DNA from: Streptomyces sp. F63
GTDB taxonomy: Bacteria > Actinomycetota > Actinomycetes > Streptomycetales > Streptomycetaceae
Length of the DNA stretch: 64,000 nt
NCBI RefSeq assembly: GCF_018070345.1
Contig: NZ_JAGPXX010000006.1
Location: 233,977-297,976, forward strand
Direction of reading: 5' to 3'
Shown here: in pieces, positions 37,410 to 46,054 of the stretch
Layout: each line of letters begins with the position of its first letter
Numbering within the stretch: position 1 is the first letter of the stretch
Program-made: the position numbers and the translations under genes
Notes under the pieces: model-generated
The model's database searches: none
The model's input: only the letters and a program-made list of their open reading frames with translations
Told to the model about the DNA's origin: nothing

Positions 37410-38102
37410 TCAGATGCCGGGCCCCTCGCGGACCGGTCCCGCCCCGTCGTGGGCGAGGTGCTCGCGCACCTCCACGACGCCGTCCACGCCCCGGCAGAGC
37501 CGGACGAGGACCGGCACCAGCCGCCGGGACGCCATCGAGCCGCCCAGCCGGACCTGCCCGTCCGCCACCTCGACCGTGACATCCCGGGCGGCGTCCCCCA
37601 GGGTTCCCGCCAGGATCTCCTGGCGGATCTCCTCGCGGATCGCCTCGTCCGTGCGGAGGAAGACCCGCAGCAGATCACGGCGGCTGACGATGCCCAGCAG
37701 CCGGTCGGCGGCGTCCACGACGGGCAGCCGCTTGACGCCGTGGATCTCCATCAGCCGGGCCGCCTCCACGACCGTCCACTCCGGTCGGACGCACACGGCG
37801 GGCGCCGACATGATTTCCTCGGCCCGGGCCCCCTCGGCCTTGGCGCGCTCCCAGGCCTCCAGGTGCGGCATGGGGGAGACGTCCCCGTCGCCGTCCCCGT
37901 CCACGCCCTCCAGCCGGTCGGTGGCCTTCCGCAGGAGGTCCTCCTCGGAGACGACGCCGATGGGGCGGCCCGTGGCGTCGACGACCGGCACGGCGGCGAC
38001 CTCGTGTGCGGAGAGCAGCCGGGCGAGCTCCTTGAACGGGGTGTCCGGCCGGGCGGAGACGACGTCCCGGGTCATCAGTTCCCCGACCGTGCGATGGCGC
38101 AT
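37410..38102 (-). CDS. CBS-pair and BON domain protein
   Basis: 230 residues. CBS1 (GELMTRDVVSARPDTPFKEL, VAAVPVVDATGRPIGVVSEE), a short acidic linker, CBS2 (EIMSAPAVCVRPEWTVVEAA, RLPVVDAADRLLGIVSRRDL) and a BON segment (DVTVEVADGQVRLGGSMASR, CRGVDGVVEVREHL). It is a paralogue of the protein at 17104-17964, with a shorter linker. The CBS pair should bind an adenosine nucleotide. GAGAGAGGAG precedes ATG 38102. It lies downstream of the TrkA/P-ATPase operon on the same strand, 132 bp from it. Confidence 0.92.
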   Translation of the reverse strand: MRHRTVGELMTRDVVSARPDTPFKELARLLSAHEVAAVPVVDATGRPIGVVSEEDLLRKATDRLEGVDGDGDGDVSPMPHLEAWERAKAEGARAEEIMSAPAVCVRPEWTVVEAARLMEIHGVKRLPVVDAADRLLGIVSRRDLLRVFLRTDEAIREEIRQEILAGTLGDAARDVTVEVADGQVRLGGSMASRRLVPVLVRLCRGVDGVVEVREHLAHDGAGPVREGPGI

Positions 38103-38234
38103 CGTCCCGCTCCTCTCTCCGTCCGCCCGTCCCCGGGGCCCGGGGCCCGGGGCCCGGTACCAGAACAGCACCGCGCCGCACCGTCCGCCAGCGGGGCCGC
38201 CCCGGCGGGACGCGCCCCGGGAGCCCGGGACGCG

Positions 38235-38897
38235 TCACTGGACGGCCGAGCGGATCTCCTGCTCGGTGGCGGTGTGGGAGACGAGGAAGAGGACGTCCCC
38301 CGGCCGCAGCGGCAGGTCGCGGGCGGGGAACACGGGTTCGCCCTCGCGGATGACGGCGGCGACGAGCGTGCCGGTGGGGAGGCGCAGGTCGTCGATCCGG
38401 CGGCCGTCCGCGCGGGAACCGGCGGAGACGAGGATCTCCACGACCCCCACCCCCGTCTGCCCCAGCCGGAGCAGGGACACGGTGTCCACGGCGCCCGCGA
38501 CCTCCTCGACGAGGGCGACCAGCGGCATGTCGGCGGGCACGGCGATGTCCACGCCCCAGTGCTCGTCGAACAGCCAGGTGTTCTCGGGGTCGTTGACCCG
38601 GGCGGCCACCCGCGGGACGGCGAACCGGGTCTTGGCCAGATGGCTGATGACGAGGTTGTCCTCGTCCCGGTCGGTGGCCGCGATGAGGACGTCGGCGGTG
38701 TGCACCCCGGCGTGTTCCAGGACGGCGGGCTCGCAGGCGTCGCCGAGGACGATGCGGGGGCCCGCCCCGCCCGCCCCGCCCGCCGGGCCGGCCGGCCGGC
38801 GTTCGTCGAGATCGACGAGGGTGACCTCGTGCTCGGCGGCGAGGACGCGCGCGATCCGGCTGCCCAGCCGGCCCGCGCCCGCGATGATCGCTCTCAC
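38235..38897 (-). CDS. TrkA-type NAD-binding regulatory protein
   Basis: A 220-residue RCK protein. The N-terminal Rossmann fold reads MRAIIAGAGRLGSRIARVLA and VTLVDLDE, with the downstream LIAATDRDEDNLVISHLAKT. A C-terminal TrkA-C domain (VVEILVSAGSRADGRRIDDL, GDVLFLVSHTATEQEI) follows. RCK proteins gate K+ uptake channels in response to nucleotides. Its ATG overlaps the stop of the preceding TrkA gene by four bases. No TrkH-like channel is in the window. Confidence 0.92.
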   Translation of the reverse strand: MRAIIAGAGRLGSRIARVLAAEHEVTLVDLDERRPAGPAGGAGGAGPRIVLGDACEPAVLEHAGVHTADVLIAATDRDEDNLVISHLAKTRFAVPRVAARVNDPENTWLFDEHWGVDIAVPADMPLVALVEEVAGAVDTVSLLRLGQTGVGVVEILVSAGSRADGRRIDDLRLPTGTLVAAVIREGEPVFPARDLPLRPGDVLFLVSHTATEQEIRSAVQ

Positions 38898-39553
38898 GTG
38901 CCCAGCTCCTTTCCGAGGAAGCCGCGCAGCGTGCCGAGGGCGGTCGCGGCGACGGCGAAGGTGACGAGGTCGGACGGTTCCGCCGTGGTGTTGCGGGCGG
39001 GGACGAGGGAGTGGCCGCCCCGGGTCACCTCCACCACCCGGATCTCCCCGTCCACGTCGAACTCCGCCAGCCGCCGCCCGAGGAGGTAGCCGGGCAGCTC
39101 GGAGCGGACGAGCAGGGTCTCCCCGTTGCCGAAGGTCAGTTCGGGGTCGAGATGGCGGTGCAGCAGGGTGCGGTGGATCTGCTGGACCGTCCAGCGGATC
39201 CCGGCCACGGTGGGGATGCCGAAGCCCCGGTACAGCTCCTTGCGGCGCGGGTCGTGGATGCGGGCGACGACCATGGGAACCCGGTAGGTCTCCTTGGCCG
39301 TGCGCGCGGCGACGAGGTTCCGGTTGTCACCCGAGGTCAGGGCGACGAACGCATCGGCGTGCTCGATCCCGGCGGCCTCCAGCGCCGCGCGGCTGAAGCC
39401 GCTGCCGGTGTGGAAGGCCCCGGAGAAGCCGGCCGGCAGCAGCCGCCGGGCGCCCGGGAGCGGATCGATGATCCGTACGTCGTGGCCCTCGGCGGCGAGC
39501 TGGGCGGCGAGCGCGGAGCCCGCCCGGCCGCAGCCCGCGATGATCACTCTCAT
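38894..39553 (-). CDS. TrkA-type NAD-binding regulatory protein
   Basis: A 219-residue RCK protein. MRVIIAGCGRAGSALAAQLA (NAD-binding glycines), VRIIDPLPGARRLL, AFVALTSGDNRNLVAARTAK and a TrkA-C domain (LVRSELPGYLLGRRLAEFDV). It overlaps the P-type ATPase stop and the next TrkA start by four bases each (ATGA), giving a tightly coupled three-gene operon. The pair probably forms a heteromeric regulator of ion transport. The actual channel must lie elsewhere. Confidence 0.92.
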   Translation of the reverse strand: MRVIIAGCGRAGSALAAQLAAEGHDVRIIDPLPGARRLLPAGFSGAFHTGSGFSRAALEAAGIEHADAFVALTSGDNRNLVAARTAKETYRVPMVVARIHDPRRKELYRGFGIPTVAGIRWTVQQIHRTLLHRHLDPELTFGNGETLLVRSELPGYLLGRRLAEFDVDGEIRVVEVTRGGHSLVPARNTTAEPSDLVTFAVAATALGTLRGFLGKELGT

Positions 39554-42429
39554 GGTTCCTCATCTCCTCCGGGAGTCCGGGCGGTGGCCGGCCGGCGGCG
39601 GCGCAGCCGCGCCTTGCGGAGCTCGTCGGCGGCCAGCGGAAGCGCCCCGAGACCCGCCAGCACCGCCCAGTCGGCCGGCGCGAGCGGTGCGGTGTTGAAC
39701 ACCCCCTGCAGCAGGGGCACATAGCTGATGCAGGCCATCAGGGCGATGCCGGCGGCCCCGGCGCCCAGCAGCCACGGATTGGAGAACAGGCCCGCCCGCA
39801 GCAGGCTCTGCCGGTCGGTGCGGACGGCCAGGCCCACGAAGAACTGGCTGAGCACGATGCCCGCCTGCACCATCGTCACCGCCTCCCGGTACACCGGGTG
39901 GTCCTCGGTGAACTCGGCGAACGGGATGCCGGAGGCGTGGATGTGCCAGAAGAAGACGGCGGTCACGCCGAGCGCCTGGATGCCGCCGAGGAAGAGGATC
40001 CGGCGCATCACCTCCAGCGAGAACAGGCGTTCCCGGCGGGCGCGCGGCGGCCGGTCCATGACGTCGGACTCCGGCGGTTCCGCGCCGAGCGCCAGGGCCG
40101 GCAGGACATCCGAGCCGAGGTCGATGGCGAGGATCTGCACCGCGCTGATCGGCACGAGCGGGAAGCCGGTGAACGTGGCGGCGACGATGGGGCCCAGTTC
40201 GCCGATGTTGCTGCTGAAGACGTAGACCAGGAACCTGCGGATGTTCAGGTAGACGGAGCGGCCCAGCCGCACGGCGGCGGCGATGGAGGCGAAGGAGTCG
40301 TCCAGCAGCACCATGACGGCGGCCTCCCGGGCCACGTCGGTGCCGGAGGCGCCCATCGCCACCCCGATGTCGGCGTGCTTGAGCGCCGGGGCGTCGTTGG
40401 CGCCGTCGCCGGTGACGGCCACGACCTCGCCACGCCGCCGCAGGGCGGTCACGGCCCGCGTCTTGTGCTCGGGGCTGACCCGGCACAGCAGCAGTTCCGG
40501 CGCGCCGGCCATCAGCTCGTCCAGGGCCGCGTCGTCGAGGGTGTCCAGGCGTCTGCCGGTGACGACGACCGGCTCGCGCCCGCGGACGATCCCCACCCTG
40601 CGGGCCACGGCCTCGGCGGTGAGCGGGTGGTCGCCGGTCGCCATGACGATGCGGATGCCCGCCCGCCGGCAGGCGTCCACGGCCTCGCTGACCTCGGTCC
40701 GGGGCGGGTCGAGCATGCCGGTGAGGCCGAGCAGGGTCAGCCCGGACTCGGCGGTGTCACGGTCCTCGCCGGGCCCCTCCGCCCGCCGGACGGCGACGGC
40801 GAGGACCCGCAGCCCCTGGGCGGCCAGTTCGTCGTTGGCGGCGACGACTCCGGCCCGGGCCTCCTCGGTCAGCGGCCGGGCCCCGCCCGCCCGGTCGATG
40901 TGCGTGCAGCGGGCCAGCAACTCCTGCGGGGCGCCTTTGACGTGGACCAGGAAGCCGCCGCCCGGTGCGCGGTGCACCGTGCTCATGAGTTTGCGGCCCG
41001 GGTCGAAGGGGTGCTCCGCGAGCCGGGGGCAGGCGGCCTCCTCGGCGGGCGGATCGATCCCCGCCTTGGCCGCCGCCACGAGCAGCGCCCCCTCGGTCGT
41101 GTCGCCGAGCACCCGCCAGTTCCCGTCGCGCCCGCCCCGCCCGCGGCCGTCCCCGTCACCTCCGTCACCTCCGCCACCCGGCGGCAGGAGTTTGGCGTCG
41201 CAGCACAGGGCGGCGACGCGCAGCAGCTCCCGCACCGCCGGTACCGGGTCCGCCACCTCCCCGTCCGGGGCGTAGCCGACGCCGGTCACCGCGTGCAGCG
41301 TCCCGCCGGCCCACACCCGGGTGACGGTCATCTCCGCCTGCGTCAGCGTTCCGGTCTTGTCGGTGAGCACCACCGTGGTCGAACCCAGCGCCTCCACCGC
41401 CAGCAGCCGCTTCACCAGGGCGTTGCGGCGGGCCATCCGCCGCACGCCGATGGCCAGCGACACCGAGAGCGTCGCCGGCAGCCCCTCCGGGACGAGGGCC
41501 ACCATCACCCCGAGGGCGAAGACGAACGCCTCGACCGTGTCGTCGCCGCCCGGGAGCCGCACGGCGAACAGCACGGCGCCGACGGCCAGCGCGGTGCCCG
41601 CGACCCGCCGTGCCATGGCCGCCACCTGGAGTTGCAGCGGGGTCTTCTGCCGGGTGGCGGAGGCGGTCAGCCGGTAGATGCGGCCGAACTCGGTCGCCGC
41701 CCCGGTGGCGAACACGACGGCCTTCCCCGCGCCCGCCACCGCGTCGGTGCCCATGAAGACGCAGTTGCGCGCGTCCGTCAGCGGACCGGGGACCGCCATC
41801 GGGTCGCCGTCGCGGCGCACCGGGTCGCTCTCCCCGGTCAGCGAGGCGTTGTTCACCGACAGCTCGTGCGCCTCGACGAGCCGGCAGTCGGCGGGCACCG
41901 CGTCACCGGCCTCCAGCACCACCACGTCGCCCGGGACCAGGTCCTGCGCCGGCAGCTCCTGCCGTCTGCCGTCCCGCAGGACCCCGCAGGTGCGCGGGAC
42001 CATGGCCTGCAGCGACTCCGCCGTGCGCTCCGCCGAGTACTCCTGGGTGAAACCGATGACGGCGTTGAGCGCCACCACGCACAGGATCGCGACGGCCAGC
42101 TGGAGCCGGCCCAGGTCCCGGGGCTCGCTCAGCCAGTAGGCCAGGAAGGTGATCGCCGACGCGATGATCAGGACGACGGCGAAGAGGTCGGTGAGCTGTG
42201 CCAGGGCCTGCCGCCACACACTGGCCCGGGCCGCGCGCGGCAGTTCGTTGGCTCCGTACCGGGCCCGGCGGTCCTCGGCGGCGGCCGGGGAGAGGCCGCG
42301 CGGCGAGGAACCCAGGGCGTCGTAGACCTCTTCGGGCGGCAGTGCCTCCAGGGCGGGACCGGCGGCTTCCGGGGCGTCGCGCGTGCCGTCACCGTCCGGG
42401 GCGGCGGTGCCGGCGGGTGTCCCGGGCAC
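39550..42429 (-). CDS. Cation-transporting P-type ATPase (type II)
   Basis: A 959-residue pump with the full set of motifs: SVNNASLTGESDPVR (actuator region), VVLTDKTGTLTQAEMTVT (Asp about 357), the PEGLPATLSV transmembrane motif, VAVTGDGANDAPAL (about 675) and ten predicted membrane segments. It resembles type IIA/IIC Ca2+- or Na+/K+-type pumps more than heavy-metal pumps. GTG 42429 follows GGAG. It is first in an operon with two TrkA proteins, which suggests a joint role in monovalent-cation balance (inference). Confidence 0.93.
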   Translation of the reverse strand: MPGTPAGTAAPDGDGTRDAPEAAGPALEALPPEEVYDALGSSPRGLSPAAAEDRRARYGANELPRAARASVWRQALAQLTDLFAVVLIIASAITFLAYWLSEPRDLGRLQLAVAILCVVALNAVIGFTQEYSAERTAESLQAMVPRTCGVLRDGRRQELPAQDLVPGDVVVLEAGDAVPADCRLVEAHELSVNNASLTGESDPVRRDGDPMAVPGPLTDARNCVFMGTDAVAGAGKAVVFATGAATEFGRIYRLTASATRQKTPLQLQVAAMARRVAGTALAVGAVLFAVRLPGGDDTVEAFVFALGVMVALVPEGLPATLSVSLAIGVRRMARRNALVKRLLAVEALGSTTVVLTDKTGTLTQAEMTVTRVWAGGTLHAVTGVGYAPDGEVADPVPAVRELLRVAALCCDAKLLPPGGGGDGGDGDGRGRGGRDGNWRVLGDTTEGALLVAAAKAGIDPPAEEAACPRLAEHPFDPGRKLMSTVHRAPGGGFLVHVKGAPQELLARCTHIDRAGGARPLTEEARAGVVAANDELAAQGLRVLAVAVRRAEGPGEDRDTAESGLTLLGLTGMLDPPRTEVSEAVDACRRAGIRIVMATGDHPLTAEAVARRVGIVRGREPVVVTGRRLDTLDDAALDELMAGAPELLLCRVSPEHKTRAVTALRRRGEVVAVTGDGANDAPALKHADIGVAMGASGTDVAREAAVMVLLDDSFASIAAAVRLGRSVYLNIRRFLVYVFSSNIGELGPIVAATFTGFPLVPISAVQILAIDLGSDVLPALALGAEPPESDVMDRPPRARRERLFSLEVMRRILFLGGIQALGVTAVFFWHIHASGIPFAEFTEDHPVYREAVTMVQAGIVLSQFFVGLAVRTDRQSLLRAGLFSNPWLLGAGAAGIALMACISYVPLLQGVFNTAPLAPADWAVLAGLGALPLAADELRKARLRRRRPATARTPGGDEEP

Positions 42430-42940
42430 CGCTCAGCTCCGGGGCGCGCGGGCCGCCGGGCGGGGCGGGCGGGCCGCCGCTCGGCCCGCGCCGGGGTCCG
42501 GCCGGGGGCCGGGAAGGGGAGCCATGGCCATTCCTCCAGGGAGTCACGGGAGGCGCTGCTGTGCCTGCCGTTCCCTTGGTACCCCCTTCCCCCGGCGGCC
42601 GGGAGTGGCCCGGCCGGTTCTGCCTCGGTTGGCGGAGCGGTGTCACCGGGGGGCCGGTGCGGGCGGGTGCCTCCGCACGGGCCGCGGCCCGGACGGGCGC
42701 GGCAGGCGCCGGGGGCGGGAACGGCCGCGGGGAGGGGCGGTCTGCGGGGAAGGCAGGATCGGTGAGAAAAGTGTGCTGATCGGCGCGGTTCCGGGCCGGG
42801 CCCCGCGGCGGCGGGTAGCGTGCCTCTTCCGTCGTGCCCGGCCGGCCCGGTTCCGCGCCCAACTGCCCGTGGCCGGAACGGGGATGAGCCGCCCGGCGAC
42901 GGGTAGGCCCCTCCAGAAGCGGAACCGGAAGGTGACGACC
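42430..42940. other. Intergenic region with inverted repeats
   Basis: About 510 bases between divergent genes. No coding sequence is convincing. It contains GGGCCG-N5-CGGCCC (42471-42487) and GGGCCGCGGCCC near 42690, palindromes related to but differently spaced from the 6-2-6 sites. Confidence 0.5.
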
Positions 42941-43495
42941 ATGACTCCTGCGGCACGGGGACCGGCCGCGCTCCTGACGGCCGCGGCCCTCCTGTTCGCG
43001 GCCGGGTGCGGTTCCGGGGGCGACGGCGGTGACGAGAAGACGACCACGCCGTCGACCGCCACCGGAACGGCGGACACCACACCGCCCGAGCGGACGCCCT
43101 CCTCCGCCTCACCGAGCCCCACGGCGACCACCCCGGACGACCCGGACCGGGCGGAGGACGAGATCCGCAGGGCCTGGCGCGGCTTCTTCGACCCGGATCT
43201 GCCGGTGGAGAAGAAGGCCGCCCTCGTCGAGGACGGCGTGCAGTACGAGCTGATGATCCAGGGGTTCGCGGAGGACGAGCGGGCGGGCGATTTGCGGGTG
43301 CGCGTCGGCTCCGTCGACTTCACCTCCGCGCGGGCCGCCGACGTCGGCTACACCCTGCGGCGCGGCGACGCGACGATCCGGCCGGAGAGGCCGGGCGAGT
43401 CCGTCCGGCAGGACGGCGACTGGAAGATCTCGTTCCGGACGCTGTGCGACCTCGCCGACCAGGGCTCCGACGTCCCCAAGGCCGTGGCCTGCTGA
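42941..43495 (+). CDS. Secreted lipoprotein of unknown function
   Basis: 184 residues. The signal peptide ends in the lipobox LLFAAGC (Cys about 26), followed by a Thr/Ser/Pro-rich linker of about 45 residues and a compact domain (AEDEIRRAWRGFFDPDLPVE, YELMIQGFAEDERAGDLRVR, DWKISFRTLCDLA). This organisation resembles actinomycete low-molecular-weight antigen MTB12-like lipoproteins, but I am not sure of the family. Two C-terminal cysteines may form a disulphide. GGAAGG is upstream of the ATG. It follows a divergent promoter region with the ATPase operon. Confidence 0.75.
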   Translation: MTPAARGPAALLTAAALLFAAGCGSGGDGGDEKTTTPSTATGTADTTPPERTPSSASPSPTATTPDDPDRAEDEIRRAWRGFFDPDLPVEKKAALVEDGVQYELMIQGFAEDERAGDLRVRVGSVDFTSARAADVGYTLRRGDATIRPERPGESVRQDGDWKISFRTLCDLADQGSDVPKAVAC

Positions 43496-43500
43496 CACTT

Positions 43501-43570
43501 GCCGTGAGCTGCCGTGAGCTGCCGTGAGCTGCCGTGAGCTGCCGTGAGCTGCCGTGAGCTGCCGTGAGCC
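43501..43570. repeat. Seven tandem 10-bp repeats (GCCGTGAGCT)
   Basis: Six perfect copies and one copy with a final C of GCCGTGAGCT begin 5 bases after the lipoprotein stop codon. The unit contains GAGCT/AGCTG-type symmetry. It is a candidate variable-number tandem repeat for strain typing. Confidence 0.97.
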
Positions 43571-43766
43571 GGGCCGCCCGGGGCCACGGCCCGGTCCCGC
43601 GCCCCGCGCACCGGGCAGCCGTGACGGTATGCGGGGTTTCATCCTTTTCGCCCGGGAACCCGGCAGTGCAGGGCAGCGGCCGCCCTCCCGGCCGGCCGTC
43701 CCTCTGCGCGCCGTGCCGCAGCGGAAGCCCGGCGCACGCATTCCCAGAAGCGGCAAGGAGAGAGCC

Positions 43767-44132
43767 ATGGCGCACACGAGCGTCCCCCAGGTTCTGCACG
43801 CGATCAAGGACGTCGACTTCCCGGCCGGCAAGGACGAACTCATCCGGGCCGCGAAGGTGGGCGGCGCCTCCCAGGCGGCCGTGGCCGCGCTGCGCGGCAT
43901 TCCGGCCGAGCGGTACGAGAACCGCGAACAGGTGGCCCACTCCGTCCGGGTGGACCCCGACTCCGACCTGGGCCACAGCCCCGGCCAGCAGGGGGAGCAG
44001 GCGCGCAAGGGCGCCAAGCGGCATCTGTCCCGGCATCTGCGCGACGCCGACAAGCCCCCGGTCGAGGAGGAACTCGAACACCCGCGCAGAATGCCCGGCA
44101 CCGGCCCCCGCCAGGGCCCGCGGCACCACTGA
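43767..44132 (+). CDS. DUF2795 domain protein
   Basis: 121 residues. VPQVLHAIKDVDFPAGKDEL and IRAAKVGGASQAAVAALRGI match the DUF2795 pattern (about 50 residues, one domain here), followed by a basic/acidic tail rich in Gln, Arg and His. DUF2795 proteins are small soluble proteins of unknown function, frequent near stress genes in actinomycetes. AAGGAGAGAG precedes the ATG. Confidence 0.85.
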   Translation: MAHTSVPQVLHAIKDVDFPAGKDELIRAAKVGGASQAAVAALRGIPAERYENREQVAHSVRVDPDSDLGHSPGQQGEQARKGAKRHLSRHLRDADKPPVEEELEHPRRMPGTGPRQGPRHH

Positions 44133-44311
44133 GGCCACCCGCGCCGGCCGGCCCGGACGACTCGCCGGCCCGCTGCCCCGAGCCGGGAGGCCGGGCAAGC
44201 GCCCGGAGCCCCCGCGAACGGCCGCCCCCTGAGCCTCAGGGCGCCGAAGCGGCTCCAGGGGGATGGGGGGCCGCTGCCACCCGGCGCGTCCGGCGGGACC
44301 GCTGGCCGGCC

Positions 44312-45754
44312 TCAGTGCGGAAGCGCCTGGCCCAGCCGGGCCCCGGCCTCCGGGGCGCCGAAGGCCGACGGCCCGAACGAGACGATCCCGGTCGTGGTCA
44401 GCGAGCCGGCGGCGCCGCGCAGGACCCACACCGCGCCCGAGTCCCGCAGCGAACCGTCCTCCAGGGGAGCGCCGGCGGCCAGGTCGTCCCGGCCGTCGCC
44501 GTCGGTGTCCTGCAGGGCGAGGGCCGAACCGAAGCGGTCCCCGGCCTCGGCGATCCCCGGCACGCCCGCCTTGTCCTGGTGGAAGGCGCGGGCTCCGCTG
44601 CCGGAGAGCCCGCCAGCGCCGCCCTTGAGCAGGACGACGGCACCGGCGTCGGCACCCGCCGGCAGATCCTCGTACGGCACGCCGACGGCGATGTCCGCGC
44701 GGCCGTCGCCGGTGACGTCCCCGGCGGCGAGGGCGGCGCCGAACTGGTCGCCCGCCTCACCGGCGCCCGGCACGCCCGCCGTGTCCTGGTCGATGACCGT
44801 ACTCCGGGTGCCCGGCCCGTCCGCCGTGCCGTACACGACCTTGAGCGACCCCTCGTCGTACGGCAGGTCCTCGACGACGTTGCCGGGCACCGTCCGCATC
44901 ACCAGGTCGCCGTAGCCGTCGCCGTCCACGTCGCCGATCGCCGCGGAGGCGCCGTGGCCGGGGGACCGGCTGCCGCGGGCCAGGCCGGTGGCGGTGCCCC
45001 GCCAGAAGATGGCCGCCTCGGACATCTCCTCGAAGTCGTGCAGGCTGACGAGGTCGTCCCGGCCGTCCCCGGTGATGTCGCCCGCCACCAGGTCCCGGGG
45101 CTCGAACACGCGGCCGGTGGGCACGTCGGCGGTGCCGGCCGGGACGGCGCCGCGCGTGAACGGGCCGTAGAGGATCCGCAGATCGCCCCACTCCTCGGAG
45201 ACCGAGCTGACGCCCACCAGGTCGGGGTGCCCGTCACCGTTGAAGTCCCCGCCGGTCAGGCTGTCGCCGCTCGTTCCGGCGGAGACAGGCAGCACGGTGC
45301 CCCCGTCCAGGCCGAACCGGGAGCCCCACAGGACGGTGACGGAGGAGGTTCCCGGGGCCTCCACGGCGAGGTCGGTGTAGCCGTCGCCGTCGAGGTCGCG
45401 GGCGACCGTGCGGTGGCCGAACCGGCCGCCGGCCGCCGGTGAGCCGGGGACCCCGGCCGTGGCCTGGCTGATGACGTGCCGCCGCTCGGTCTCCGCACCG
45501 CCGGAGGAGCTGTACACCACGACGACGTACCCGGCCTCCGCCCGGCCGCCGATGGTGGCGCCGGGAGCCGAGGAGGCGACGTCGGCATGGCCGTCGCCGT
45601 CGAAGTCCGGCTGCGGCGCGAGCCCGGCCGGGCGGGCGGCGGGCGCGCTCTCCCCGGCGCTCGCGGGGAGCGCCAGGAGGGACGGCGCGGCGGTCACGAG
45701 GGCGGCCACCACCGCGCAGCGCGCGACGAGGGACGGGCGGATACGGCGACGCAC
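44312..45754 (-). CDS. Secreted FG-GAP/VCBS repeat protein
   Basis: 480 residues with a signal peptide (MRRRIRPSLVARCAVVAALV, cleavage near ALPASA) and seven or so FG-GAP blades forming a beta-propeller. Calcium-binding loops of the D-x-D-G-D-G-x-x-D type recur: DFDGDGHADV, DLDGDGYTDL, DFNGDGHPDL, DITGDGRDDL, DVDGDGYGDL, DVTGDGRADI, DTDGDGRDDL. Such integrin-like propellers bind ligands or carbohydrates outside the cell. No catalytic domain is attached. A 40-bp duplicated palindrome lies upstream. Confidence 0.92.
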   Translation of the reverse strand: MRRRIRPSLVARCAVVAALVTAAPSLLALPASAGESAPAARPAGLAPQPDFDGDGHADVASSAPGATIGGRAEAGYVVVVYSSSGGAETERRHVISQATAGVPGSPAAGGRFGHRTVARDLDGDGYTDLAVEAPGTSSVTVLWGSRFGLDGGTVLPVSAGTSGDSLTGGDFNGDGHPDLVGVSSVSEEWGDLRILYGPFTRGAVPAGTADVPTGRVFEPRDLVAGDITGDGRDDLVSLHDFEEMSEAAIFWRGTATGLARGSRSPGHGASAAIGDVDGDGYGDLVMRTVPGNVVEDLPYDEGSLKVVYGTADGPGTRSTVIDQDTAGVPGAGEAGDQFGAALAAGDVTGDGRADIAVGVPYEDLPAGADAGAVVLLKGGAGGLSGSGARAFHQDKAGVPGIAEAGDRFGSALALQDTDGDGRDDLAAGAPLEDGSLRDSGAVWVLRGAAGSLTTTGIVSFGPSAFGAPEAGARLGQALPH

Positions 45755-45873
45755 AGGGGGCCTCCACGGAAGTCGTCACAGGAACGGGAAGCGCCGGGTG
45801 TTCACCGGGCCGCAAACGCGGGTTGGTCCCGTGAACATGTTCGGCACATCTCTGACGACGACGGGCCGCTGCT

Positions 45874-46011
45874 GAACGGTTGCGGTGCCGTGTCACCGTT
45901 CAGCACGTCCCGGTGGCGCCCGAACTGACCTTATTCGTAAGGAAGTTGCGGCGGCTGCGGCGGGGCGCGCCGAACGGTTGCGGTGTCGTGTCACCGTTCG
46001 GCACGTCCCGG
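45874..46011. repeat. Two 40-bp direct repeats, each with an internal palindrome
   Basis: 45874-45913 and 45972-46011 are 40-bp copies differing at two positions. Each contains GAACGGT-N14-ACCGTTC, a 7-bp inverted repeat. The copies are 98 bp apart, between the MMPL gene 3' end and the FG-GAP gene promoter. Possible operators or paired transcription terminators. Confidence 0.9.
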
Positions 46012-46054
46012 CAGCAGTTCCGGCCGGCCTTCCCCATGGGGAGCCGGGGCGGAC

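Noticed and set aside
34486..38964. A 1492-codon plus-strand frame overlapping the P-type ATPase and following genes
   Set aside because: Arg/Gly/Pro-rich shadow frame of high-GC coding DNA, with no domain and no ribosome-binding site.
42471..42487. GGGCCG-N5-CGGCCC as another OsdR-type box before the P-type ATPase operon
   Set aside because: The centre is 5 bp rather than 2 bp, so it does not fit the class.
43501..43570. 10-bp tandem array as CRISPR or iteron origin
   Set aside because: No spacers, and no replication protein gene is nearby.
45833..45842. GAACATGTTC as a LexA (SOS) box
   Set aside because: The actinomycete LexA box needs GAAC-N4-GTTC. Here the spacing is 2.
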